The notes under the pieces are model-generated. The model made no database searches, was not told the DNA's origin, and saw nothing but the letters and a program-made list of their open reading frames with translations. This document shows positions 1 to 4,537 of a stretch of 7,544 nt of DNA, one piece after another. The position numbers and the translations under genes are program-made. The stretch is from Candidatus Moraniibacteriota bacterium (GTDB taxonomy: Bacteria; Patescibacteriota; Minisyncoccia; Moranbacterales; UBA2206): NCBI GenBank assembly GCA_003543115.1, contig DPJH01000040.1, positions 10,697-18,240 of the forward strand, written 5' to 3'. Position 1 is the stretch's first letter, and every line of letters starts with the position of its first letter.

Positions 1-815
1 TGCTGGAAAGGAACAATTTTTTCAAAAGTATTTTCTTTTAAAGCTAGATCAACTTTTTCCGTATCTTCAAATCCTAAGCTAGCTGTTCTTGCAAGAACCC
101 ATTTCTGTCTAGAAACAAGCTCCTTTGTATGATTCCCGTAGGGTGAATAATAGGAGGTGGCTTTTGTCATGGAAGCAAGGAGAGCGGATTCATCTAAAGT
201 GAGTTCTTTGGCAGATTTTCCGAAATATGTTTCCGCGGCTGCTTCAATGCCATAGGCGTTGGATCCGTAAGGGACTTCGTTGAGATAGGCGTCAAGAATT
301 TCATCCTTAGTGTATTTCCTTTCAATTTTTATGGCATATACAGCTTCCAGAATTTTTCTTTTGATTGTCCTGTCTCTATTAAGAAAGACGTTTCTAGCTA
401 GTTGCTGGGTAATGGTTGATCCCCCTTGATGGATGCCTTTTTGTTCGATATTGACCTTGAGGGCCCTAAAAATTCCCATGATATCGATGCCATGGTGGCT
501 ATAGAATGAATCATCTTCGGTGGCCACAGTGGCAATGCGAACAGAATCTGGAATTTCATCATGAGAGAGGATTTTTCTATTTTCTTCTCCATGCACTTCA
601 TATAGGATATGTTCTCCTGTTCGATCATATATAATGCTTGTTTGTGGAATATGTCGGGTATAAAGTGTCGTACCTAGGGGAGTTTTTGTCATAAGATAGA
701 GAAAAAAAGACGCGCCCAGGACAGCTAGCATGATAGAAACATACAGAGAAATCATTATAGTTTCCCTGAATAATACTTTCAAAATAAAACCAATTTTTTT
801 TAAGTAGTCCTTCAT
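1..815 (-). CDS. Class A penicillin-binding protein, N-terminal part (peptidoglycan glycosyltransferase, GT51), cut by window edge
   Basis: This gene encodes the start of a bifunctional class A PBP that polymerises lipid II into glycan strands at the outer face of the membrane. Only 271 codons lie in the window, and the frame is open to position 1. Residues 1-20 are a basic cytoplasmic tail (MKDYLKKIGF...), and about 21-43 form one transmembrane anchor. The GT51 domain follows: ATEDDSFYSHHG with the catalytic Glu at 101, HQGGSTITQQLARN at 130-143, RTIKRKILEA at 150-159 with the second conserved Glu near 158, and LNEVPYGSNAYGIEAAA at 179-195. A transpeptidase domain would be expected beyond the window, but a monofunctional glycosyltransferase cannot be excluded. 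I chose the ATG at 815 because it gives a full cytoplasmic tail, though it has no clear Shine-Dalgarno. Met21 (codon 755-753) has an AGGGA-like site upstream and is the alternative. Family assignment is secure; the domain content beyond residue 271 is unknown. Confidence 0.95.
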   Translation of the reverse strand, partial: MKDYLKKIGFILKVLFRETIMISLYVSIMLAVLGASFFLYLMTKTPLGTTLYTRHIPQTSIIYDRTGEHILYEVHGEENRKILSHDEIPDSVRIATVATEDDSFYSHHGIDIMGIFRALKVNIEQKGIHQGGSTITQQLARNVFLNRDRTIKRKILEAVYAIKIERKYTKDEILDAYLNEVPYGSNAYGIEAAAETYFGKSAKELTLDESALLASMTKATSYYSPYGNHTKELVSRQKWVLARTASLGFEDTEKVDLALKENTFEKIVPFQ

Positions 816-837
816 ATTTTTTTAAGTAGTTTTTCAT
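793..837 (-). repeat. Imperfect tandem duplication of the PBP start region
   Basis: Reading the minus strand, 837-816 (ATGAAAAACTACTT then seven A and T) is repeated at 815-793 (ATGAAGGACTACTT then eight A and T). The copies differ by two substitutions and one A in the homopolymer. The second copy is the in-frame start of the PBP. The first ATG lies 22 nt upstream and out of frame, opening a 70-codon reading frame that ends at 625. It is either a by-product of slippage or a decoy start. Confidence 0.8.
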
Positions 838-864
838 ATATATTACTACTGTTTACTATTAGAA

Positions 865-891
865 TTTATACCAATTTTTCCTTAATAGCAA
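865..891 (-). promoter_or_regulatory. Putative extended -10 promoter for the PBP gene
   Basis: On the minus strand TTGCTA (891-886) is followed after 15 bp by TATAAA (870-865). TGG sits directly upstream of the -10 hexamer, giving an extended -10 (TGn-TATAAA). The start would lie near 858, leaving a leader of about 40 nt before the ATG at 815. The short spacer is compatible with an extended -10 promoter. This is prediction from motif only. Confidence 0.5.
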
Positions 892-897
892 GGAAAA
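876..897. repeat. Inverted repeat over the PBP promoter, possible operator
   Basis: TTTTCCTT and AAGGAAAA form perfect 8-bp arms around the 6-bp centre AATAGC. The -35 hexamer of the PBP promoter lies inside it. AAGGAAAATTT occurs at 890-900 and again at 907-917, a 17-bp period, so three half-site-like copies are present. It could be a repressor site. The low-complexity AT background means chance is also possible. Confidence 0.4.
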
Positions 898-960
898 TTT
901 ATAATAAAGGAAAATTTTTGGAATAATCGCATAGTTTATGGATAATTTAATAAATTTTGT

Positions 961-989
961 TTGACAATATATAGAATTTTTCCTACACT
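961..989 (+). promoter_or_regulatory. Sigma70 promoter for purH
   Basis: TTGACA (961-966), a 17-bp spacer and TACACT (984-989) make a near-consensus housekeeping promoter. The expected start is near 996, giving a leader of about 100 nt before the purH ATG. It lacks the TTTGCTACAAT cassette found before the three downstream genes, so purH is driven by a different kind of promoter. Confidence 0.75.
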
Positions 990-1013
990 TACATACTATT
1001 GTTTTTTGAAAAA

Positions 1014-1090
1014 GCGTGTAAAAACGCAAAAGCACACCTGACTGTGCTAAAAAAATATTATCCTTTTGTGTCAGGGACAAAAGGGAGGAG
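1014..1090 (+). promoter_or_regulatory. Structured purH leader: paired hairpins with complementary loops next to the ribosome binding site
   Basis: Hairpin A is AGCACA (1031-1036), loop CCTGAC (1037-1042), TGTGCT (1043-1048): 6 bp with no mismatch. Hairpin B is CCTTTTGT (1062-1069), loop GTCAGGG (1070-1076), ACAAAAGG (1077-1084): 8 bp with no mismatch, plus a possible T-G pair outside it. All six bases of loop A are the reverse complement of the first six bases of loop B, so a kissing interaction is possible. The 3' arm of hairpin B ends in the first two G of the Shine-Dalgarno region GGGAGGAG (1083-1090). A smaller GCGT/ACGC stem (1014-1027) precedes them. It matches no riboswitch class I recognise. 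A role in controlling purH translation is inference. Confidence 0.6.
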
Positions 1091-1096
1091 CGTACG

Positions 1097-1699
1097 ATGT
1101 TCAGAATGGAAAGGGCGCTGATAAGTCTCACGGATAAGGAAGGGATCGAAGGTTTCGCCGGCGAATTGGCGAAACTCGGCATCGAGCTGTTGTCAACGGG
1201 AGGAACGGCAAAGAAATTGCGGGAAGCCGGACTTGAAGTCAAGGACGTCTCCGAATTCACTGGCTTTCCGGAGATGCTCGACGGCCGAGTGAAGACTCTG
1301 CATCCGAAAGTGCATGGAGGCATTCTCTTTAAGAGAGGGAATCCGGATCATCGGAGTCAATGTTTTGCCAACGGGATAAAACCCATTGACCTCATAGCGT
1401 GCAATCTCTATCAATTCGAGAAGACAATTGCCGTTCCGAACTGCAGTTTGGAAGACGCTATCGAAGACATCGACATTGGCGGACCGACCATGCTTCGGGC
1501 AGCGGCTAAAAATTTCCGCGATGTGACGGTCATTGTCGATCCTGCCGACTACCCGCAGGTGGTAAAAGAAATTCGAATGAATGGCAATACGGCTTTGGGG
1601 ACAAGATTTGAGTTGATGAAGAAAGTTTACGCCCTCACCGCCGTCTACGACACAGCCATTTCCAAATGGCTGGAAAGTCAAAAAGTGGTGAATCTGTAA
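1097..1699 (+). CDS. purH: Stand-alone IMP cyclohydrolase (N-terminal domain of PurH only)
   Basis: This cytosolic enzyme closes the ring of FAICAR to make IMP, the last step of de novo purine synthesis. The 200 residues match the MGS-like IMP cyclohydrolase domain that forms the first ~200 residues of bifunctional PurH. Visible motifs are ALISLTDKEGI (7-17), STGGTAKKLREAG (33-45), TGFPEMLDGRVKTLHPKVHG (55-74) with Lys66-Thr67, NLYQFEKT (103-110) with Tyr105, and DIDIGGPTMLRAAAKN (124-139) with Asp126 and Lys138. These are the residues conserved at the active site of the family. The usual NLYPF is NLYQF here. The ~330-residue AICAR transformylase domain is absent: the stop codon is followed after about 30 nt by a strong terminator, and no remnant is seen. 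GGAGG (1084-1088) lies 8 nt before the ATG at 1097 and favours it over Met4. Fold and activity are near certain; how FAICAR is supplied is unknown. Confidence 0.95.
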   Translation: MFRMERALISLTDKEGIEGFAGELAKLGIELLSTGGTAKKLREAGLEVKDVSEFTGFPEMLDGRVKTLHPKVHGGILFKRGNPDHRSQCFANGIKPIDLIACNLYQFEKTIAVPNCSLEDAIEDIDIGGPTMLRAAAKNFRDVTVIVDPADYPQVVKEIRMNGNTALGTRFELMKKVYALTAVYDTAISKWLESQKVVNL

Positions 1700-1728
1700 T
1701 TACCCCAATCAATGATTGTTTTATGATA

Positions 1729-1765
1729 GGTTGCTGGAGGAATTCCTCTGGCAGCCTGTTTTTTT
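1729..1765 (+). terminator. Intrinsic terminator after purH (cassette copy 1)
   Basis: A 12-bp stem (1729-1740 with 1745-1756) closes on the loop AATT, with three G-T wobbles and no mismatch, followed by TG and a run of seven T. The loop-proximal stem and the 3' arm CCTCTGGCAGCC are identical to the terminator after purN, so the two are homologous. Confidence 0.9.
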
Positions 1766-1773
1766 ATTTTCAC

Positions 1774-1823
1774 TTGCTATTTGCAGCATATATTTGCTAC
1801 AATAAAAAACCTGATTCTATAGG
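1774..1823 (+). promoter_or_regulatory. purN promoter with hairpin at the transcription start (cassette copy 1, most diverged)
   Basis: TACAAT (1798-1803) with TGC directly upstream forms an extended -10, as in the purM and purL copies. TTGCTA (1774-1779) is a possible -35 with an 18-bp spacer. Six bases after the -10 begins a 14-nt element, CCTGATTCTATAGG (1810-1823), with 4-bp arms including one G-T pair. Its place and length match the perfect repeat before purM and purL. AGTTCTTT follows, resembling AGTCCTTT of the other copies. Confidence 0.7.
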
Positions 1824-1905
1824 AAAGTTCTTTGATTTTAAGAGGCGCTGGGCATGGCATCGGTATTTTATTATTTTATAAACCCCAAAAGATGAGGAGA
1901 AAAGC

Positions 1906-2619
1906 ATGGCTTCTAAAAGAGCACTGAAGTATGTAAATCTGATTTCCGGCGGAGCATCCACTTGTGTCAGGGTCATTGAAGAGGAGAAGCCTGGAGGGGA
2001 ACTGTATGGTCTTTCTGAGACCGTTGCAGTGATTGCAAGCGCGAGTGACATAGAAGGAATACAAAATGTCAAAGAGGCTGGATTTTCGGAAGATTGTATC
2101 CATGTAGTTGAATCCGGCTCGAATTTTGACTTTAGAATTCTCGAGGTCATGAATCAATGTCAGCCGGACTATTTCCATCAATTGGGATTTATGCCGAAAA
2201 TGCCGGCGAAAGTTCTAAGCAATTATCGAGGGCTTAATCAACATCTTGGTCCCGGCGGTAAATGGATGTATGGCGTGCGCCGAGTTTATACGCACATACG
2301 TTTTTGCGAGGAAGTGGGGCGCAAAATTCCCATCCAAGTTTTTTGTCAGATTGTCGACCCTGAATATGACGCCGGAGTGGTGGTCTATGCGAAAAGTGTT
2401 GATTTGGATTTTTCGAGAACGCCCGAGAAAAATGCCAAGGATCTGCTGTTGCCGATTGAACATCGTGTTCAGATCGAGGGAAGACGAGAAATGTTTTTCG
2501 GATTCAATCTGCTTGAGGCGCAAGCTCCGGCCAAAATTGCTTTGAATCAGGAAGAGGAAAGAATTCTTCTTGAAATGAAAAAAGAGGCGAGAAGTAAATA
2601 TCCGCCTGATAAAATGTAA
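1906..2619 (+). CDS. purN: Divergent PurN-like phosphoribosylglycinamide formyltransferase
   Basis: The likely reaction is transfer of a formyl group from 10-formyltetrahydrofolate to GAR, giving FGAR, the substrate of PurL. The 237-residue protein has the formyltransferase fold signature: a leading strand plus glycine turn, VNLISGGAST (10-19), where PurN has GNGTN; PDYFHQLGFMPKMPAKVL (87-104), where the family has PDlvvlaGfmrilp; NQHLGPGG (111-118), retaining the catalytic Asn111 and His113 but replacing the usual NIHPSLLP; and DPEYDAGVVVY (151-161), keeping the catalytic Asp155. The C-terminal helix LLLPIEHRVQIEG also fits. It is longer than the usual ~190-210 residues because of an insert near 116-142 and a charged tail (EEERILLEMKKEARSKYPPD). 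GAGGAG (1894-1899) lies 6 nt before the ATG. The gene has its own promoter and terminator. The family is fairly sure. The GAR substrate is inferred from its neighbours, and a related formyltransferase with another substrate is possible. Confidence 0.8.
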   Translation: MASKRALKYVNLISGGASTCVRVIEEEKPGGELYGLSETVAVIASASDIEGIQNVKEAGFSEDCIHVVESGSNFDFRILEVMNQCQPDYFHQLGFMPKMPAKVLSNYRGLNQHLGPGGKWMYGVRRVYTHIRFCEEVGRKIPIQVFCQIVDPEYDAGVVVYAKSVDLDFSRTPEKNAKDLLLPIEHRVQIEGRREMFFGFNLLEAQAPAKIALNQEEERILLEMKKEARSKYPPDKM

Positions 2620-2643
2620 GTCGCAATGGCTTGAACTTTGTTC

Positions 2644-2677
2644 GGCTGTCAGAGGAATTCCTCTGGCAGCCTTTTTT
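2644..2677 (+). terminator. Intrinsic terminator after purN (cassette copy 2)
   Basis: GGCTGTCAGAGG (2644-2655) pairs with CCTCTGGCAGCC (2660-2671) through 12 bp with one wobble, loop AATT, then six T. The centre AGAGGAATTCCTCT is a perfect palindrome. The next promoter begins two bases after the T tract. Confidence 0.93.
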
Positions 2678-2679
2678 AT

Positions 2680-2707
2680 TTGCTTTTTCGGCCTTATTTG
2701 CTACAAT
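2680..2707 (+). promoter_or_regulatory. purM promoter (extended -10)
   Basis: TTGCTT (2680-2685), a 16-bp spacer and TACAAT (2702-2707) with TGC directly upstream make an extended -10 promoter. The start is expected near 2714. It lies immediately behind the purN terminator, so purM is probably transcribed alone unless readthrough occurs. Confidence 0.75.
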
Positions 2708-2713
2708 AAATGA

Positions 2714-2727
2714 CCTATGAAAATAGG
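2714..2727 (+). promoter_or_regulatory. Perfect inverted repeat at the predicted purM transcription start
   Basis: CCTAT-GAAA-ATAGG has 5-bp perfect arms and a GAAA tetraloop, a GNRA-type loop that is stable in RNA. It starts 6 bp after the -10 hexamer, so it would be the first structure in the mRNA or an operator over the start site. It is identical before purL (4065-4078). Confidence 0.65.
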
Positions 2728-2826
2728 CAAGCAGTCCTTTTACAATTGGTTTATTTAGGAAAACATAGCAACACAAACTAGTAATCAAAAGAAGTTCAAT
2801 CAATCTCTTCGGAAAAAGGAGAAGTC

Positions 2827-3957
2827 ATGGAAGAAAAGATGAAAGACAGTATGACTTATGCGGGAACTGGAGTCGATTATGCTGCGATGGATCCTTTTAA
2901 GCGACGCATGCTAGATGCAGCTTTGCCGACAGCGGCTAATCTGGACCAGTATGGTTTCACGGAAATCGCGGAAAGCCGGGGAGAGAGTGCGTACGTGGTT
3001 GATGTCGGGCCGTTCATGCTCGCATTTGTAGAAGAAGGGCTTGGCACTAAAAATATAGTCGCAGAAGAGATGGCTCACTTGGCGAGGGCGATGCAAGGAT
3101 TGACCGGAAGAACATATCATGACGGCATCATGCAGTGCAATCTTGCCATGCAGGTGAACGATCTTTCGACAGTTGGGGCTGCTCCTTTTGTGAGTATGCT
3201 CCATGTAGCGGCTGGAAATGCCAAGTGGTTCACGGATGAGAGGAAGAATGATGATATCGCTATGGGTCATGCGGCGGCTTGTAATATCACTGGGTGCGTT
3301 TGGGGCGGAGGAGAATCTCCGACTCTCAGAGACATCATTTTCCCAAATACGGCAGTGTTCGCCGGCTCGTCTACGGGAGTAATCAATCCCAAATCTAATC
3401 TGTTGCTCGGTTCTAGGATCCAGAAGGGTGATAGCATTATTTTCGTATACAGTTCCGGGATCCACGCCAATGGACTGACTCTTACCAGGGATATCGCGGA
3501 AATTCTTCCGAGAGGTTATTTAACGGAACTCCCCAGTGGTGTGACCTACGGAGAAGCTCTTCTGGAACCGACGACAATCTATTCACCACTTGTGAATGCT
3601 TGTGCATCAATGCTCCATTACGCGGTCAATATTACCGGCCACGGATGGCGTAAGTTGATGCGAGCCCAGCAGATTTTTCATTACGTTATTGATACCGTGC
3701 CCATAGCTCCTGAACTCTTCCAGTTCATCCAAGAACATGGAGGCGTAAGCAATAGGGAAGCCTATGGAAATCTGAATATGGGTGTGGGTTATGCTTTTTT
3801 TGCTCCGCAAAAACACGTGCAGAGCATCTTGCAGATTGCGGACTCTCTCGGCTACGGCGCAGACGAAGCAGGCTATGTCGAATCTGGGAATAGCCGTAAA
3901 GTCATAATTGATCCGCTGGACATCGTTTACGATGCGGATGAGCTGAAGGTGCGTTGA
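2827..3957 (+). CDS. purM: Phosphoribosylformylglycinamidine cyclo-ligase (AIR synthetase)
   Basis: This cytosolic enzyme uses ATP to close FGAM into AIR, the step directly after PurL. The 376 residues follow the PurM plan: TGVDYAAMDPFKRRM (14-28), the nucleotide-binding EEGLGTKN (69-76) where classical PurM has DGVGTK, QCNLAMQVNDLSTVGAAP (103-120), WGGGESP (159-165) for GGETAE, the AIRS C-terminal domain with GDSIIFVYSSGIHANGLTL (201-219), LLEPTTIYSPLV (245-256), NITGHGWRKLMRA (268-280) for the usual HITGGG, and YGNLNMGVGYAFF (313-325) for FNxGVGM. The variants are the coherent ones of a less common PurM subfamily, so the enzyme looks intact, and its length is a little above the usual ~345. 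AAGGAG (2816-2821) lies 5 nt before the ATG at 2827. A promoter copy lies upstream and a terminator downstream, so it is probably a single-gene transcript. Confidence 0.95.
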   Translation: MEEKMKDSMTYAGTGVDYAAMDPFKRRMLDAALPTAANLDQYGFTEIAESRGESAYVVDVGPFMLAFVEEGLGTKNIVAEEMAHLARAMQGLTGRTYHDGIMQCNLAMQVNDLSTVGAAPFVSMLHVAAGNAKWFTDERKNDDIAMGHAAACNITGCVWGGGESPTLRDIIFPNTAVFAGSSTGVINPKSNLLLGSRIQKGDSIIFVYSSGIHANGLTLTRDIAEILPRGYLTELPSGVTYGEALLEPTTIYSPLVNACASMLHYAVNITGHGWRKLMRAQQIFHYVIDTVPIAPELFQFIQEHGGVSNREAYGNLNMGVGYAFFAPQKHVQSILQIADSLGYGADEAGYVESGNSRKVIIDPLDIVYDADELKVR

Positions 3958-3994
3958 AATTGCGTTTTAAAAAAGTATATTTCAATTTTGTCCA

Positions 3995-4028
3995 GGCTGT
4001 TGGAGAATTTCTCCGACAGCCTTTTTTT
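3995..4028 (+). terminator. Intrinsic terminator after purM (cassette copy 3)
   Basis: GGCTGTTGGAGA (3995-4006) pairs with TCTCCGACAGCC (4010-4021) over 12 bp with one T-G pair, loop ATT, followed by seven T. Compared with copy 2, several stem positions have changed on both sides while pairing is kept, as expected for a stem under selection. Confidence 0.93.
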
Positions 4029-4030
4029 AT

Positions 4031-4058
4031 TTGCTTTTTTGGCCTTATTTGCTACAAT
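4031..4058 (+). promoter_or_regulatory. purL promoter (extended -10)
   Basis: TTGCTT (4031-4036), a 16-bp spacer and TACAAT (4053-4058) preceded by TGC match the purM promoter base for base in both hexamers. The expected start is near 4065, leaving a leader of about 110 nt before purL. Confidence 0.75.
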
Positions 4059-4064
4059 AAATGA

Positions 4065-4078
4065 CCTATGAAAATAGG
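4065..4078 (+). promoter_or_regulatory. Perfect inverted repeat at the predicted purL transcription start
   Basis: CCTAT-GAAA-ATAGG again, identical in sequence and in distance from the -10 to the copy before purM. Conservation of both arms and the loop, while bases immediately after it differ, argues that this element is used. Confidence 0.65.
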
Positions 4079-4176
4079 CGCGTAGTCCCTTTACAATTGG
4101 TTTATAAGATAAAAAATATAGAGGCGTAAACTAAGAATTAATCGAAGCCAATCTAAACCCTCAGAAGGAGAAAGAC

Positions 4177-4365
4177 ATGGAAGAACACGTTATGCAGCTA
4201 TATCGACGAGTTGGCGCAAGGCATGTGAAAGGCGCGGATGAAGTATGTTTTAATGTTGGATCAAAGCGGTCCCTTAAGGAGAATGAAGTTTTTCAATTGA
4301 GGAAAATTCTGGCGGATGAATTTATTTCGCAAACCGTCCAGAATAAAACTTTTTTCCCGAAGTGA
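4177..4365 (+). CDS. purL: PurL N-terminal fragment (PurS-like domain), reading frame 1, ended by a +1 frameshift
   Basis: These 62 codons are the beginning of the large PurL whose body continues in other frames. MQLYRRVGARHVKGADEVCF and the following LRKILADEF fit the N-terminal PurS-like domain of large FGAM synthases. The start at 4177 has AAGGAG (4165-4170) 6 nt upstream. The last few codons before the TGA at 4363 do not resemble PurL. Removing one T from the run of six at 4350-4355 joins this frame to IEVGPRLN in the next one. Alone, the peptide would lack any catalytic part. Confidence 0.85.
   Translation: MEEHVMQLYRRVGARHVKGADEVCFNVGSKRSLKENEVFQLRKILADEFISQTVQNKTFFPK
4350..4355 (+). 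other. Frameshift site 1 in purL (run of six T)
   Basis: The PurL reading passes from frame 1 to frame 2 here. With five T instead of six the sequence reads KTFSRSERMIEVGPRLN without a stop, which fits the conserved EVGPRLN block of large PurL. As given, frame 1 stops at TGA 4363-4365. An ATG at 4370 in the new frame lies 4 nt after that stop. Confidence 0.85.
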
Positions 4366-4369
4366 ACGG

Positions 4370-4537
4370 ATGATCGAAGTTGGTCCGCGGCTCAATGTCG
4401 CGACAGCTTGGTCGTCGAACATGATTTCGATTTGTCGGGCAACTGGATTGGAAATGATTACGCGCGTTGAATGTTCTCGGCGCTATCTGGTGTCGGATGA
4501 TCAAGATGCCGTAGGTTTTTATCGCCGCACATCATGA
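4370..4537 (+). CDS. purL: PurL middle fragment (N-domain/linker), reading frame 2, bounded by two frameshifts
   Basis: This stretch encodes a conserved block found in large PurL near residues 65-120: MIEVGPRLNVATAWSSN, then SICRATGLEMITRVECSRRY and LVSDDQDAVGF. Homology begins by about 4355 and ends near 4519, after which frame 2 gives an unrelated YRRTS and a TGA at 4535. The frame is also open upstream to an ATG at 4316, but those codons are an artefact of overlap with the first fragment. The ATG at 4370 has no good Shine-Dalgarno, so separate translation would need coupling to the upstream stop. Confidence 0.8.
   Translation: MIEVGPRLNVATAWSSNMISICRATGLEMITRVECSRRYLVSDDQDAVGFYRRTS
4516..4520 (+). 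other. Frameshift site 2 in purL (run of five T)
   Basis: The PurL reading passes from frame 2 to frame 3 (codons starting at multiples of three). With four T the join reads DAVGFIAAHHDRMTEC, which fits the HDRMTE motif of large PurL enzymes. As given, frame 2 ends at TGA 4535-4537 and an ATG in the new frame follows at 4542. Confidence 0.85.

Larger units (their letters stand above)
2672..2754 (+). repeat. Promoter-leader repeat, purM copy
   Basis: This 83-bp block matches 4022-4105 before purL with about six differences: one extra T in the T run, one C/T change, three changes just after the inverted repeat, and one C/T in AGTCCTTTT. The segment from GGCCTTATTTGC through ATAGGC is unchanged. 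It contains the T tract, promoter, start-site hairpin and a conserved TTTACAATTGGTTTAT box. After it the two leaders lose similarity, so the repeat is a defined control module and not just shared gene ancestry. Confidence 0.9.
4022..4105 (+). repeat. Promoter-leader repeat, purL copy
   Basis: This is the second near-identical copy of the block at 2672-2754. It begins in the terminator T tract and ends in the TTTACAATTGGTTTAT box. The leader downstream (4106-4176) is unrelated to that of purM apart from the Shine-Dalgarno. Confidence 0.9.

Noticed and set aside
1031..1055. Hairpin 1031-1048 as a terminator
   Set aside because: On the plus strand it is followed by A, not T. On the minus strand it has a T run after it, but no minus-strand gene upstream would need it, and its loop complementarity with the next hairpin is a better explanation.
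859..1323. Minus-strand reading frame of 154 codons across the purH leader and 5' end
   Set aside because: It is antisense to the well-conserved purH domain and to its promoter, has no recognisable motif, and is explained as a shadow frame.
1193..1681. Minus-strand frame of 162 codons inside purH
   Set aside because: Fully antisense to purH with no recognisable protein features; a shadow.
1841..1860. Resemblance to the ZTP (pfl) riboswitch in the purN leader: GGCGCTGGGCA near 1844-1854
   Set aside because: Only a short piece looks like the 3' consensus CCGCCTGGGC. The essential 5' half with the GGG..CGTGAC..GGC core is absent, and the match is imperfect.
1666..1881. Plus-strand frame of 71 codons after purH
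   Set aside because: It starts inside purH and reads through the terminator and the purN promoter; composition follows those elements and there is no ribosome binding site.
2911..3465. Minus-strand frame of 184 codons inside purM
   Set aside because: Antisense to conserved PurM motifs and without family signature. The same applies to the long minus-strand frames inside purL at 4977-5402 and 6518-7003.
4350..4520. Programmed +1 frameshifting at purL
   Set aside because: The T5 and T6 runs are short for polymerase slippage, no stimulatory structure or known slippery stop context is evident, and one-base homopolymer error explains both sites. It is kept only as a point to verify.
4363..4537. 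Reassigned TGA codon (as in some candidate phyla) to explain the broken purL
   Set aside because: Reading through TGA at 4363 or 4535 in the same frame gives sequence unlike PurL; homology continues in other frames. TGA ends purM normally, and no in-frame TGA interrupts any other gene here.
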